Assembly (NCBI GenBank): GCA_035630295.1
Contig: DASQKY010000052.1
Location: forward strand, 1 to 64,000
DNA: 64,000 nt
Reading direction: 5' to 3'
Source: Acidimicrobiales bacterium
GTDB lineage: Bacteria; Actinomycetota; Acidimicrobiia; Acidimicrobiales; Iamiaceae
The notes under the pieces were generated by a model. The model had not been told where the DNA came from. It did no database searches and saw only the letters and a list, made by a program, of their open reading frames with translations. Below, one piece after another: positions 32,716-41,640 of the stretch (position 1 is its first letter; each line of letters opens with the position of its first letter). A program made the translations under genes and the position numbers.

Positions 32716-33444
32716 ATGCGGCTCCTGGTGGTGGAGGACGAGGTCGACCTGGCCGAGGCCCTGGCCCGGGGCCTGCGCCGCGAGGGCTACGCGGTGGACG
32801 TGGCCAACGACGGGTCCGAGGCCGTGTCCCGGCTCCAGCTCACCGCCTACGACCTGGTCTGCCTGGACCTGAACCTGCCCGACACCGACGGGCTCACCCT
32901 GTGCCGCCGCCTGCGCACCGACACGACCCTGGTGCCCGACCCCGACGTCCCGGCGCCCCGGGTGCTGATGCTGACGGCCCGGGACTCGGTCGACGACCGG
33001 GTGGCCGGCCTGGACGAGGGGGCCGACGACTACCTGGTCAAGCCGTTCTCGTTCGCCGAGGTCTCGGCCCGGGTCCGCTCCCTGCTCCGGCGCGATGCCG
33101 GGCGCACCGGCTCCGAGCTCCGGGTGGGGCCGCTGCGCCTGGACGCGGCCCGCTTCGAGGCGTGGCGCGGTGACCGCCGCCTGGACCTCACGGCCAAGGA
33201 GTTCGCCCTCCTGCGCTACTTCATGGCCCACCCCGGCCACGTCCTGTCCCAGGAGCGGCTGCTGGAGCACGTGTGGGACGAGCACGCCGACCCGTTCACC
33301 AACACCGTGCGGGTCACCGTCGGGACCCTGCGCCGCAAGCTGCACGTGGGTGACGAGCCGGCCCTGATCGAGACGGTGGTGGGCCGGGGCTACCGCCTGG
33401 TCGAGCACGAGGGCGACGCCGGGCCCGGGGCGTCGTCGCCGTGA
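32716..33444 (+). CDS. OmpR/PhoB-type response regulator
   Basis: A 242-residue regulator with a receiver domain (E7/D8 pocket, phospho-acceptor D51 in LVCLDLNLPD, Lys in LVKPFSF) and a C-terminal winged helix (LDLTAKEFALLRYF, TVRVTVGTLRRKL, VVGRGYRLV). A loop of about six residues (TTLVPDPDVP) before the fourth strand is longer than usual. Partner is the kinase encoded next, joined by a GTGA overlap. Confidence 0.95.
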   Translation: MRLLVVEDEVDLAEALARGLRREGYAVDVANDGSEAVSRLQLTAYDLVCLDLNLPDTDGLTLCRRLRTDTTLVPDPDVPAPRVLMLTARDSVDDRVAGLDEGADDYLVKPFSFAEVSARVRSLLRRDAGRTGSELRVGPLRLDAARFEAWRGDRRLDLTAKEFALLRYFMAHPGHVLSQERLLEHVWDEHADPFTNTVRVTVGTLRRKLHVGDEPALIETVVGRGYRLVEHEGDAGPGASSP

Positions 33445-34745
33445 CCCGGGGGGCGGTGGCCGGCACCGACGGCGCGGGCCCCCCGACGACCTCGGGCCGC
33501 CTGACCACGCCCCGCATCGAGCGGATGGCCGTCCGGCTGCCCGACTGGATGGGCTCCATCCGCTTCCGCCTCACCGCCCTGTACTCCCTCGTGCTCTTCG
33601 GCCTGGCCGCCACCCTGGTGGCGGGCATCTACCTGGCCCTGGCGGCCCGGCTCGACGACAGCCCCATCTCCCGGGACGTGCCGGTGGTGTACGTGCAGCC
33701 GCTGCCCAACGGCGGGGCCATCGTGCAGGAGGGCACCGTCCCGGTCGACACCCGGACCATCGAGGAGAGCGTGAACCGCCGGGCCCTCCAGCTGCTGCGG
33801 ACCTACACCTTCTCGGCCCTGGGCCTGTTGTTCGTGGCCAGCCTGGGGGTGGGCTGGCTGGTGGCCGGGCGGGTCCTGGCCCCCATCGACCGCATCACCG
33901 CCGTGGCCCGCGACATCCAGGCCACCGACCTGTCCCGCCGCATCAACCTGCGGGGCCCGGCGGACGAGCTGAAGGACCTGGCCGACACCTTCGACGACAT
34001 GCTGGGCCGCCTCGACGAGGCCTTCCGGCAGCAGCGCCGCTTCATCCAGGAGGCCTCGCACGAGCTGCGCAACCCGCTGGCCGTCATCCGCACCAACCTG
34101 GACGTGGCCCTGGCCGACCCCGACGCCACCCCCGAGGACCTGCGGGCCACGGCCGAGGTGGTCGACCGCTCGGTGGCTCGCATGACCGTCCTGGTCAACG
34201 ACCTGCTGACCTACGCCCGGGAGGGTGCCCCGGCCCGCGAGCGGACCCGGGTGGCCCTGGCCGGCGTGGTCGACGACACCGTGGCCGAGTTCGAGGCCAG
34301 CGCCGCGGCCCGCCACCTGCGCCTGGAGGCCCAGGTGGCGGCGCCGAGCGACGTCGACGGCGACCGGGTGGCCCTGCGCCAGGTGGTGGCCAACCTGGTG
34401 GCCAACGCCGTGCGCCTGGCCCCCGAGGGCACCGCGGTGCGGGTGGCCAGCGGCGCCCAGGGCGCCTGGGCCTGGATCGCCGTCGACGACGCCGGGCCCG
34501 GCGTCCCGGAGGTGGAGCGGGACCTGATCTTCGAGCGCTTCTGGCGGGCCGGTGGGCGGCCGTCGCGGGCCGAGGGGCGCAGCGGCCTGGGCCTGGCCAT
34601 CGTCCGCCACATCGCCGAGGACCACGGCGGCCAGGTCCGGATGGCCGCCAACGGCCGGGGCGGCTCCACCTTCACCGTCTGGCTGCCGGCCGCCGGGTCC
34701 GGCGCGTCTACCGTCGGGTCCTCGCCCCCCGAGGAGGCCTCGTGA
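33441..34745 (+). CDS. Sensor histidine kinase
   Basis: A 434-residue membrane kinase: an N-terminal cytoplasmic tail, TM1 (about 45-68), a short extracytoplasmic domain of about 55 residues, TM2 (123-142), HAMP (143-195), H-box FIQEASHELRNPL with H207, and an HATPase domain with N box (NLVANAVRLA), G1 DDAGPGVP, F box FERFW and G2 RSGLGLAIV. The signal is unknown. GTG 33441 overlaps the regulator stop; its own stop overlaps the next start (GTGA). Confidence 0.95.
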   Translation: MTRGAVAGTDGAGPPTTSGRLTTPRIERMAVRLPDWMGSIRFRLTALYSLVLFGLAATLVAGIYLALAARLDDSPISRDVPVVYVQPLPNGGAIVQEGTVPVDTRTIEESVNRRALQLLRTYTFSALGLLFVASLGVGWLVAGRVLAPIDRITAVARDIQATDLSRRINLRGPADELKDLADTFDDMLGRLDEAFRQQRRFIQEASHELRNPLAVIRTNLDVALADPDATPEDLRATAEVVDRSVARMTVLVNDLLTYAREGAPARERTRVALAGVVDDTVAEFEASAAARHLRLEAQVAAPSDVDGDRVALRQVVANLVANAVRLAPEGTAVRVASGAQGAWAWIAVDDAGPGVPEVERDLIFERFWRAGGRPSRAEGRSGLGLAIVRHIAEDHGGQVRMAANGRGGSTFTVWLPAAGSGASTVGSSPPEEAS

Positions 34746-35077
34746 GCATCGTCATCATCAACGCCATCACCGTGCCGCCCGACAGCGGCGACGAGCTGGC
34801 CCAGCGCTTCGCGGCCCGGGCCGGGGCCGTCGACGGCCAGGAGGGCTTCGAGGGCTTCGAGCTGCTCCAGCCCACCGACGGGCGCGACCAGTGGCTGGTG
34901 GTGACCCGCTGGCGCGACCAGGAGTCGTTCGAGGCGTGGATGGCCTCCCCGGCCTTCGGGCACGGCCACCGCTCGGCCCAGGAGCGCTCGGGCGGCGACG
35001 CCCCGCAGCCCGTCTCGGTGGCCAGCGAGGTGTGGGCCTTCGCCCCGGCCGGCGGGTCCGGGCCGGCGGGGGGTTAG
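34742..35077 (+). CDS. MhuD/IsdG-like antibiotic-biosynthesis monooxygenase domain protein
   Basis: A 111-residue ferredoxin-like protein very similar along its length to mycobacterial MhuD, a heme-degrading enzyme. Matching features: N7 (IINAI), the FAARAGAVDGQEGFEGFELL block, W66 in FEAWMASP, and a His pair (H74, H76) where MhuD has its heme ligand H75. Because the spacing after W66 is one residue shorter, heme ligation is likely but not certain. Coupled by GTGA to the histidine kinase, so the two-component system may sense heme, iron or redox state. Confidence 0.78.
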   Translation: MSIVIINAITVPPDSGDELAQRFAARAGAVDGQEGFEGFELLQPTDGRDQWLVVTRWRDQESFEAWMASPAFGHGHRSAQERSGGDAPQPVSVASEVWAFAPAGGSGPAGG

Positions 35078-35080
35078 CGC

Positions 35081-35455
35081 TTGGTCCTGGGGTCCGCCCT
35101 CGGCTCGGCCCACGTGGGCCTGGCCTGGGTGGTGGTCGTGGGCAACGGCGCGGCCGGGCTGTGGGCCCTGGGCGCCCACTGGCGCCCGGCGCTCCGGGTC
35201 CGGCCCCTGTGGTGGTTCACCATCGCGGTGGAGGTGGCCCTGTTCGTCCAGGTGGCCCTGGGCGTGGCCTACCAGAACGCCGAGGACATCGAGCCCACCT
35301 CGTTCCACACCCTGTACGGCTTCGCCTCGCTGTTCGCGGTGGCGATCATCTACTCGTACCGGAACCAGCTCCGGGACCGGACCCACCTGCTCTACGGGCT
35401 GGGCGGCCTGTTCCTGATGGGCATGGGCATCCGGGCCATGGTCCTGCACCGCTGA
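35081..35455 (+). CDS. Small integral membrane protein (124 aa)
   Basis: A 124-residue protein with four hydrophobic segments (about 5-27, 45-62, 80-92, 105-121). Two His (H11, H74) and a His at the C-terminus lie near helix ends, reminiscent of small heme- or copper-handling membrane proteins, but no family is recognised. TTG 35081 follows a G-rich tract 6 bases upstream, just after the MhuD-like gene, so it probably belongs to the same operon. Confidence 0.7.
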   Translation: MVLGSALGSAHVGLAWVVVVGNGAAGLWALGAHWRPALRVRPLWWFTIAVEVALFVQVALGVAYQNAEDIEPTSFHTLYGFASLFAVAIIYSYRNQLRDRTHLLYGLGGLFLMGMGIRAMVLHR

Positions 35456-35501
35456 GCCGACGGGCCGAGGCCCACCGGCCGGCCGGCCACCGGCCGAACG
35501 G

Positions 35502-35738
35502 TCAGAGGTGGACCACCGGGCAGGTCAGGGTGCGGGTGATGCCGGCGATCATCTGGACCCGGGACACCACCATCTTCCCCAGCTCGTCGACGGTGTCGGC
35601 CTCGGCCCGGGCGATCACGTCGTAGGGCCCGGTCACGTCCTCGGCCGAGACCACGCCCTGGATCCCCCCCACCTCCTCCGCGACCTGGGCCGCCTTGCCC
35701 ACCTCGGTCTGGATGAGGATGTACGCGCTGACGGCCAT
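35502..35738 (-). CDS. Stand-alone RAM (Lrp/AsnC ligand-binding) domain protein
   Basis: A 78-residue protein consisting only of the RAM effector-binding domain: AYILIQTEVGKAAQVAEEV, GVVSAEDVTGPYDVIARAEAD and the C-terminal TRTLTCPVV. The DNA-binding helix-turn-helix of Lrp is missing, as in known single-domain SraM-type proteins that bind amino acids or modulate full Lrps. ATG 35738 has GGAGGA upstream. Confidence 0.88.
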   Translation of the reverse strand: MAVSAYILIQTEVGKAAQVAEEVGGIQGVVSAEDVTGPYDVIARAEADTVDELGKMVVSRVQMIAGITRTLTCPVVHL

Positions 35739-35806
35739 CGGAGGGTCCTCCTCGGGGGTGGCGGTCCCGGGCGGCGGGGCCGGAGCACCGGTCGCGGGGT
35801 GGGGCG

Positions 35807-35812
35807 ATGGTA
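35807..35812 (-). promoter_or_regulatory. -10 element of RAM-domain gene
   Basis: TACCAT on the minus strand, giving a leader of about 60 bases. Confidence 0.35.
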
Positions 35813-35876
35813 GTGGGCGGCCGGCTCGGCCCGCCGGCTGGCAGGACGGCGTCCCGGCGCGTCGAACCGTCCCCCC

Positions 35877-36152
35877 ATGAGCGATGCCCCCGGGTTGCCG
35901 CCCGAGCTGGACGCCGAGCTGGACGAGGTGCTGAGCCTCCTCCCGCTGCTGGGGGCCGTCCCGTCCCTGGCCGACCGGATCTTCGACCGGTTGACCACGA
36001 CGCTGGCCGCGGCCGTGCTCCACGACGTCCGGGCCCGCCGGGGGGCCGGGGAGCTGAGCCGCACCGCCTACCTGGCCGAGGTCTGCCAGGTGGTGGTCCA
36101 GCTCCAGGACCGGGGCCTGCTGCGGCCCGACCAGGTCCGCCCGATGCGCTGA
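35877..36152 (+). CDS. Hypothetical protein (91 aa)
   Basis: Not recognised. A 91-residue, mostly helical, Leu/Ala/Asp-rich protein without Cys clusters or membrane spans. ATG 35877 lies 6 bases from AACCGT, a weak -10 match. Convergent with pckG across a small hairpin. Confidence 0.55.
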   Translation: MSDAPGLPPELDAELDEVLSLLPLLGAVPSLADRIFDRLTTTLAAAVLHDVRARRGAGELSRTAYLAEVCQVVVQLQDRGLLRPDQVRPMR

Positions 36153-36170
36153 TCCACCCGACCCGCCGAT

Positions 36171-36189
36171 CCGCCCAGGGGCCGGGCGG
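36171..36189. terminator. Hairpin before the convergent pckG stop
   Basis: CCGCCC (36171-36176) and GGGCGG (36184-36189) with a 7-base loop, between two converging stops. Confidence 0.4.
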
Positions 36190-36199
36190 TCCGGCGACC

Positions 36200-38008
36200 T
36201 CAGTCGGCCAGGCGCTTCTCCAGCTCGCGGAGCTCGTCGGAGAGGTCCTCGGGGAGGCGCTCGCCGATGAAGGCGAAGTGCTCCTCGATGAGGGGGATCT
36301 CGCCCCGCCAGGCCTCGTTGTCGACCTTCAGCAGCTCGGTGACGGTGGCCTCGTCCACGTCGAGCCCGTCGGTGTCCAGGGCGGCCGGGGTGGGCACCCG
36401 GCCGATGGCCGTGTCGACGGCCTCGGCCGTGCCGTCCAGCCGCTCGAACACCCACTTGAGGACCCGGCTGTTCTCGCCGAAGCCGGGCCACAGGAACGAG
36501 CCGTCGTCGCCCTTGCGGAACCAGTTGACCCAGTAGAGCCGGGGCAGCTTGTCGGCCTCGGTGGCCTGGCCGATGTCCAGCCAGTGCTTCATGTAGTCAC
36601 CGGCGTTGTAGCCCATGAACGGGAGCATGGCGAAGGGGTCGAAGCGGACCTCGCCGATGGTGCCGGCGGCGGCGGCCGTCTTCTCCGAGCTCATGATCGA
36701 GCCCAGGAACGTGCCGTGGCGCCAGTCGAAGGCCTCGGTGACGAGGGGGACGTTGGTGGCCCGGCGCCCACCGAAGAGGATGGCCGAGATGGGCACGCCG
36801 GCCGGGTCCTCCCACTCGGGAGCGATGGACGGGCACTGGGCCGCGGGGGCGGTGAAGCGGGCGTTGGGGTGGGCGGCCGGGGTGTCCGAGGCCGGCGTCC
36901 ACTCGTTGCCCTTCCAGTCGGTGAGGTGGGCCGGGGTCTCCTCGGTGAGCCCCTCCCACCAGATGTCGCCGTCGTCGGTGGCGCCCACGTTGGTGAAGAT
37001 GCAGTTGGCGTGCAGGGTGGCCAGGGCGTTGGGGTTGGTCTTCTCGCCGGTGCCGGGGGCCACGCCGAAGAAGCCGGCCTCGGGGTTGATGGCGTACAGG
37101 CGGCCGTCGTCGCCGAACTTCATCCAGGCGATGTCGTCGCCCACCGTCTCGCACGTCCAGCCGGGCAGGGTGGGGATGAGCATGGCCATGTTGGTCTTGC
37201 CGCAGGCCGAGGGGAAGGCGGCGGCCACGTAGCGCTTGACGCCCTCGGGGTTGGTGATCCCGACGATGAGCATGTGCTCGGCCATCCAGCCCTCGTCGCG
37301 GGCCATGGTCGAGGCGATGCGCAGGGCGAAGCACTTCTTGCCCAGGAGGGCGTTGCCGCCGTAGCCCGAGCCGTAGCTCCAGATCTCCCGGGTCTCGGGG
37401 AAGTGGCTGATGTACTTGTTCTCGGCGTCGCAGGGCCAGGGCACGTCCGGCCGCTCGTTCCCCTGCGTGTCGACCAGCGGGTAGCCCACCGAGTGGACGC
37501 AGGGCACGAACTCGCCGTCCTCGCCCAGCACGTCCAGGGCGCCCTGGCCCATGCGGGTCATGATCCGCATGCTCACCGCCACGTAGGGCGAGTCGGTGAG
37601 CTGCACCCCGATGTGGGCGATGGGCGAGCCCAGCGGGCCCATCGAGAACGGCACCACGTAGAGGGTGCGGCCCCGCATCGATCCGCGGTAGAGGGCCAGC
37701 AGCTCCTCCTTCATCCGCTCCGGCGCCCGCCAGTTGTTGGTGGGCCCGGCGTCGATCTCGGCCTCGCAGCAGATGAAGGTGCGGTCCTCGACCCGGGCCA
37801 CGTCGCCGGGGTCGGACAGGGCCAGGTAGCTGTTGGGCCGCTTGGCCTCGCTCAGGGTCTGGAACGTGCCCCCGGCCACCAGCTCGGCGCACAGCCGGTC
37901 GTACTCCTCACCCGATCCGTCGCACCAGTGGACCTCGGCGGGCTGGAGGATCTCCCTCCACTCCGCGACCCAGTCCTTCAGCTTCTGGTTACCGGTGGTG
38001 GCGGTCAT
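36200..38008 (-). CDS. pckG: Phosphoenolpyruvate carboxykinase (GTP)
   Basis: A 602-residue GTP-type PEPCK, the gateway from oxaloacetate to PEP in gluconeogenesis and anaplerosis. Seen: [15 protein letters not shown] near the N-terminus, [19 protein letters not shown], the P-loop [14 protein letters not shown] with the reactive Cys, and [12 protein letters not shown]. Length matches the family. GGAG stands 6 bases before ATG 38008. Only 36 bases separate it from the cold-shock-like gene upstream, so co-transcription is possible. Confidence 0.97.
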   Translation of the reverse strand: MTATTGNQKLKDWVAEWREILQPAEVHWCDGSGEEYDRLCAELVAGGTFQTLSEAKRPNSYLALSDPGDVARVEDRTFICCEAEIDAGPTNNWRAPERMKEELLALYRGSMRGRTLYVVPFSMGPLGSPIAHIGVQLTDSPYVAVSMRIMTRMGQGALDVLGEDGEFVPCVHSVGYPLVDTQGNERPDVPWPCDAENKYISHFPETREIWSYGSGYGGNALLGKKCFALRIASTMARDEGWMAEHMLIVGITNPEGVKRYVAAAFPSACGKTNMAMLIPTLPGWTCETVGDDIAWMKFGDDGRLYAINPEAGFFGVAPGTGEKTNPNALATLHANCIFTNVGATDDGDIWWEGLTEETPAHLTDWKGNEWTPASDTPAAHPNARFTAPAAQCPSIAPEWEDPAGVPISAILFGGRRATNVPLVTEAFDWRHGTFLGSIMSSEKTAAAAGTIGEVRFDPFAMLPFMGYNAGDYMKHWLDIGQATEADKLPRLYWVNWFRKGDDGSFLWPGFGENSRVLKWVFERLDGTAEAVDTAIGRVPTPAALDTDGLDVDEATVTELLKVDNEAWRGEIPLIEEHFAFIGERLPEDLSDELRELEKRLAD

Positions 38009-38044
38009 CTGTGTCTCCGGGAAGGGTCGGTTTGGAGGCGCCGG

Positions 38045-38308
38045 TCAGGCCGGCTCGATCGGGCCGGGCAGGGTCTGGTCGGCGGGCGGGAAGCCCGGGG
38101 TGCCCATGTCGCGCTCCGAGCCGAGACGGAGCCGGGTCGCCCTTCCCGCCGGGTCGGCATCGAACACGACGCGCTGGCCCTGGCGGAGCATGCGGAAGAC
38201 GGAGCCGTCGAGCGCCCCGGGGGCCAGGTCGTACTCCGACAGGTCGGTGTCGCGGACGATGACGCCGTCACCGGTGCCGGGGTCGTAGGACTTGATCACG
38301 CCTTGCAC
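38045..38308 (-). CDS. Cold-shock/S1-like OB-fold protein
   Basis: An 87-residue protein whose first 55 residues follow the cold-shock pattern (GVIKSYDPGTGDGVIV, YDLAPGALDGSVFRMLRQGQRVVFDAD) but lacks the aromatic RNP1/RNP2 core of CspA (KGFGFI, DVFVH). A Pro-rich tail follows. Probably a single-domain nucleic-acid binder. GTG 38308. Confidence 0.7.
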   Translation of the reverse strand: MQGVIKSYDPGTGDGVIVRDTDLSEYDLAPGALDGSVFRMLRQGQRVVFDADPAGRATRLRLGSERDMGTPGFPPADQTLPGPIEPA

Positions 38309-38351
38309 GCGGGGGCTACCTCTCGTGTTTCACGCGGGGACGGCTGGTCGC

Positions 38352-38357
38352 AGCCTA
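38352..38357 (-). promoter_or_regulatory. -10 element of cold-shock-like gene
   Basis: TAGGCT on the minus strand, about 43 bases before GTG 38308. Confidence 0.35.
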
Positions 38358-38419
38358 CCGGCGGGGTCGGGCGAGGCTTCCATGGGAGGGCAGCGCACGC
38401 CGGCGCGCTGCGACGTCGC

Positions 38420-38635
38420 TCAGGCCTCGACCGGCCGGCGGGCCCGGGACGCCTTCTGGACCTTGCCGGCCCGGATGCACCCGGTGCAGACGTCGATCCG
38501 GCGGGTGGTGCCACCGACCACGGCCCGGATGCGCTGCACGTTCGGGTTCCAGCGCCGCTTGGTGCGCCGGTGCGAGTGGCTGACGCTCATGCCGAACGAC
38601 GGCTTCTTGCCGCAGACTTCACACGTCGATGCCAT
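38420..38635 (-). CDS. rpmB: Large ribosomal subunit protein bL28
   Basis: A 71-residue bL28: [33 protein letters not shown] and C-terminal [13 protein letters not shown]. The four Cys (CEVC and CTGC) mark the zinc-binding form. Divergent from the fakA-like gene, a common actinobacterial pairing. Confidence 0.96.
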   Translation of the reverse strand: MASTCEVCGKKPSFGMSVSHSHRRTKRRWNPNVQRIRAVVGGTTRRIDVCTGCIRAGKVQKASRARRPVEA

Positions 38636-38676
38636 GGCTACCTGAACCTCTGCTCGTCACGTCCGGGGACCGGGCA

Positions 38677-38682
38677 ACGCTA
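38677..38682 (-). promoter_or_regulatory. -10 element of rpmB
   Basis: TAGCGT on the minus strand, about 41 bases before ATG 38635; the leader contains AGAGGT. Confidence 0.45.
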
Positions 38683-38752
38683 CGACGTGGCCCCCGCACC
38701 CGCCAAGCCGTGGCCCGGCCGGCGGACCACGGGGCGCCCTTCGACCGCTCGG

Positions 38753-38758
38753 TAGCAT
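38753..38758 (+). promoter_or_regulatory. -10 element of fakA-like gene (leaderless)
   Basis: TAGCAT, 8 bases before ATG 38767. Confidence 0.5.
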
Positions 38759-38766
38759 GCGCCGGC

Positions 38767-40431
38767 ATGACGACCGATCGGCTCGGGGCCGACGAGATCC
38801 GGCGCGTGGTGGCCGCCTTCCGCGACGCCCTGAGGAGCCACCAGGCCCTGGTCAACCGGTTGAACGTCTACCCCGTCCCCGACGGCGACACCGGCACCAA
38901 CATGGCTCTCACCCTGGAGTCGGTGGTGGCCGAGCTGGACAGCGCGGGCGACGACCTGGCCTCCACCTGCAAGGCCATCAGCCACGGCTCGCTCATGGGG
39001 GCACGCGGCAACAGTGGGGTCCTGCTCTCCGGCATCCTCCGGGGCGTGGCCGTCACCGTGGACGAGGCCGGCGGCCTGGACGGGCCCACCCTGGCCCGGG
39101 CGCTGCGGGCCGCGTCCGACGGCGCCTACGCCGCCGTGCCCCGCCCGGTCGAGGGCACCATCCTGACCGTGGTCCGGGAGGCGGCCGAGGCGGCCGAGGC
39201 GGCCGTCGAGGCCGAGCCGGCCGCCCCCCTGGCCGCGGTGGGCGAGGCGGCCCGAGCCCAGGGCCACGACGCCCTGCGGCGCACTCCGGAGATGCTGCCG
39301 GTGCTGGCCGAGGCCGGGGTGGTCGACTCCGGGGGCACGGGCCTGCTGCTCCTGCTCGACGCCCTGCTGCACGTCGTCGACGGCCGGCCCCTGCCCGAGC
39401 CGCCCGACGACGACGGCGCCGGGCCCGACCTCGATGCCCTGCGCCAGCACGCCGATGCCGGCGACCACGACGGCCACGACGTGGGCGACCTCCGCTACGA
39501 GGTCATGTACCTGCTGGAGGCCCCGGACGAGACCGTCCCCGAGTTCAAGAAGGTGTGGTCCACCGTCGGGGACTCCATCGTGATCGTGGGGGGCGACGGC
39601 CTGTGGAACTGCCACATCCACACCGACGACATCGGCGCCGCCATCGAGGCCGCCGTCGACATCGGCCGGCCCTGCAAGATCCGGGTCACCGACCTCATGG
39701 AGCAGGTGGAGGAGGAGCGCTGGGTCCGGGAGGGGGCGGCCGAGCCGGGGGCGCCCGAGGCCCCGCCCGAGCCGGTGCCCACCGCGGTGGTGGCCGTGGC
39801 CACCGGCGACGGCGTGGGCCGGCTGTTCCGGGCCCTGCACGTGCAGCAGGTGGTGGCCGGGGGGCAGTCCATGAACCCGTCGACCCAGCAGTTGGTGGCC
39901 GCGGTGGAGGCCACCGCGGCCGACGAGGTGGTGCTGCTGCCCAACAACAAGAACATCGTCGCCGTGGCCGAGCAGGTCGCGGGCCTCACGGCCAAGGCGG
40001 TGAGAGTGGTGCCCACCCGCAGCGTGTCCGAGGGGCTGGCCGCCCTGGTGGCCTACGACCCCGAGGCCTCGGCGGAGGCCAACGCCACCCAGATGGGGGC
40101 GGCGGCCGACGCCGTGGTGGCCGGGGAGGTGACCCGGGCGGTGCGGGCCAGCTCCTGCGACCTGGGCCCCATCCGGGAGGGCGACTGGCTGGGCATCGCC
40201 CGCGATGGCATCCGGGCCGTGGAGGCCGAGCTGGCCGACGCGGTCTGCACCCTCCTGGGGGCCCTGCTCACCGAGGAGCACGAGATCATCACCCTCATCG
40301 AGGGCGAGGGGGCCTCGGCGGCCAGCACCCGCCGGGTGACCGAGTGGCTGGCCGAGGCCCACCCCGACCTCGAGCAGGAGGTCCACCACGGGGGCCAGCC
40401 GCTGTACCCCTACTACGTCGGCATCGAGTAG
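38767..40431 (+). CDS. DAK2-fusion protein, fatty-acid kinase FakA-like (YloV)
   Basis: A 554-residue protein: DhaL-type kinase domain (about 1-200) with the metal-binding NVYPVPDGDTGTNM, GSLMGARGNSGVLLSG and VDSGGTG; a middle domain with NCHIHTDD; and a C-terminal domain with VLLPNNKNI. In Firmicutes FakA phosphorylates fatty acids held by FakB (DegV) proteins. No fakB lies nearby. Short -10 to start distance predicts a leaderless mRNA. Confidence 0.9.
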   Translation: MTTDRLGADEIRRVVAAFRDALRSHQALVNRLNVYPVPDGDTGTNMALTLESVVAELDSAGDDLASTCKAISHGSLMGARGNSGVLLSGILRGVAVTVDEAGGLDGPTLARALRAASDGAYAAVPRPVEGTILTVVREAAEAAEAAVEAEPAAPLAAVGEAARAQGHDALRRTPEMLPVLAEAGVVDSGGTGLLLLLDALLHVVDGRPLPEPPDDDGAGPDLDALRQHADAGDHDGHDVGDLRYEVMYLLEAPDETVPEFKKVWSTVGDSIVIVGGDGLWNCHIHTDDIGAAIEAAVDIGRPCKIRVTDLMEQVEEERWVREGAAEPGAPEAPPEPVPTAVVAVATGDGVGRLFRALHVQQVVAGGQSMNPSTQQLVAAVEATAADEVVLLPNNKNIVAVAEQVAGLTAKAVRVVPTRSVSEGLAALVAYDPEASAEANATQMGAAADAVVAGEVTRAVRASSCDLGPIREGDWLGIARDGIRAVEAELADAVCTLLGALLTEEHEIITLIEGEGASAASTRRVTEWLAEAHPDLEQEVHHGGQPLYPYYVGIE

Positions 40432-40438
40432 GCCGGCG

Positions 40439-41590
40439 GTGGAGGGCCCGCCCCCGGCCGACGAGGTCACCCGGGTCCAGGGGCGCCTGGCCGAGTTCGC
40501 CCGCTCGTACCCGGAACTGGCCCTGTACCGACGCATCTGCGAGGGAGCGGCGGCCGACGACGAGGTGGCCGCCCTGCTGGCCCGGGCGGCGCCGGGCCAG
40601 GCCCGGCCGGTGCTGCTGCTGGCCGCCCTGCACGACCTGGTGCTGCGCCGGCCCGAGCTGGCGGCGGCCCGCTGGTACCCGAGCGTGACCGGCGGGCCGG
40701 TCCCCGCCGGCGACCCGTGGCCCGAGGTCCGGGCCACCGCCCTGGCCCACGCCTCCGAGCTGCGGGAGGTGATCGCCACCCGTTCCACCCAGACCAACGA
40801 GGTCAACCGGGCCGCCTACCTGGCCCCCTTGCTGGCCGAGGCGTGCGCCGACCTCCCGGATGCCCCGGTGGCCCTGGTGGAGCTGGGGTGCAGCGCCGGG
40901 CTCCTGCTGGGCCTGGACCGCTACCGGGTGGAGCTGGCCCCGCCGGGGGAGGGGCCGGTGGTGCTGGGCGACCCGTCCTCACCGGTGCGGTGCCGGGCCG
41001 AGGTGCGAGCCGGCGGGGCGGGGCTGGTCGACCTGCGCCTGCCCCGGGTGGTGGAGAGGGTGGGCCTCGACCGGTCCCCGGTGGCCTTCGCCGACCGGGA
41101 CGCCCGACGCTGGCTGGAGGCGTGCCTGTGGCCCGACGTGCCGGGTCGGCTGGAGCGGTTCCGGGCCGCGGTGGAGCTGGTGACCACCGACCCGCCTGAC
41201 CTGGTGGCCGGCGACATGGTGGACGACGTGGGCCCGGTGGGCCGGGCCGCCCGGGCCATCGCCGCCGCCACCGCCGGGACGGCGCCCGAGGAGGTGCACC
41301 TGGTGGTCATGAGCTCCTGGGCCCTGACCTACGTGGCCCGGGAGCGGCGCGCGGAGGTGGCCGGGGCCCTGGCCGACCTGGCCGCCGACGGGCGGCCGGT
41401 GTCGTGGCTCACCGCCGAGCCGCCCGGCTGCGCCCCCGGCCTGCCCCCCATCCCCGATGACGACGCCGACCCGGTCGGGACCACCGTGCTGGGGGCCCGG
41501 CGCTGGCGCCGGGGCGTGGAGCGGGAAGGGACGGTGTGGGGCTGGGCCCACCCCCACGCCGAGTGGCTCCACTGGCAGCCACCGCCGTGA
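40439..41590 (+). CDS. DUF2332 family protein
   Basis: A 383-residue DUF2332 protein, frequent in actinobacteria. Seen: ELALYRRICEGAA, NEVNRAAYLAPLL, then VALVELGCSAGLLLGLDRY, which resembles a SAM-binding motif I, and VHLVVMSSWALTYV. A methyltransferase-like fold is plausible, activity unknown. GTG 40439 is 7 bases after the fakA-like stop, so probably co-transcribed. Confidence 0.8.
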   Translation: MEGPPPADEVTRVQGRLAEFARSYPELALYRRICEGAAADDEVAALLARAAPGQARPVLLLAALHDLVLRRPELAAARWYPSVTGGPVPAGDPWPEVRATALAHASELREVIATRSTQTNEVNRAAYLAPLLAEACADLPDAPVALVELGCSAGLLLGLDRYRVELAPPGEGPVVLGDPSSPVRCRAEVRAGGAGLVDLRLPRVVERVGLDRSPVAFADRDARRWLEACLWPDVPGRLERFRAAVELVTTDPPDLVAGDMVDDVGPVGRAARAIAAATAGTAPEEVHLVVMSSWALTYVARERRAEVAGALADLAADGRPVSWLTAEPPGCAPGLPPIPDDDADPVGTTVLGARRWRRGVEREGTVWGWAHPHAEWLHWQPPP

Positions 41591-41627
41591 TCCGTTGACG
41601 GCCGGAGACATCGCACGCCGCGGCCGG

Positions 41628-41633
41628 TAGCCT
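41628..41633 (+). promoter_or_regulatory. -10 element of methyltransferase gene 1 (leaderless)
   Basis: TAGCCT, 7 bases before GTG 41641. Confidence 0.5.
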
Positions 41634-41640
41634 CCGGGGC

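Noticed and set aside
35456-35501. CCGGCCGGCCGG run between convergent genes as a terminator
   Set aside because: Low-complexity repeat; no single stable stem-loop could be preferred.
41595-41633. TTGACG as -35 for the first methyltransferase gene
   Set aside because: The spacer to TAGCCT is 27 bases, too long for a sigma-70 type promoter.
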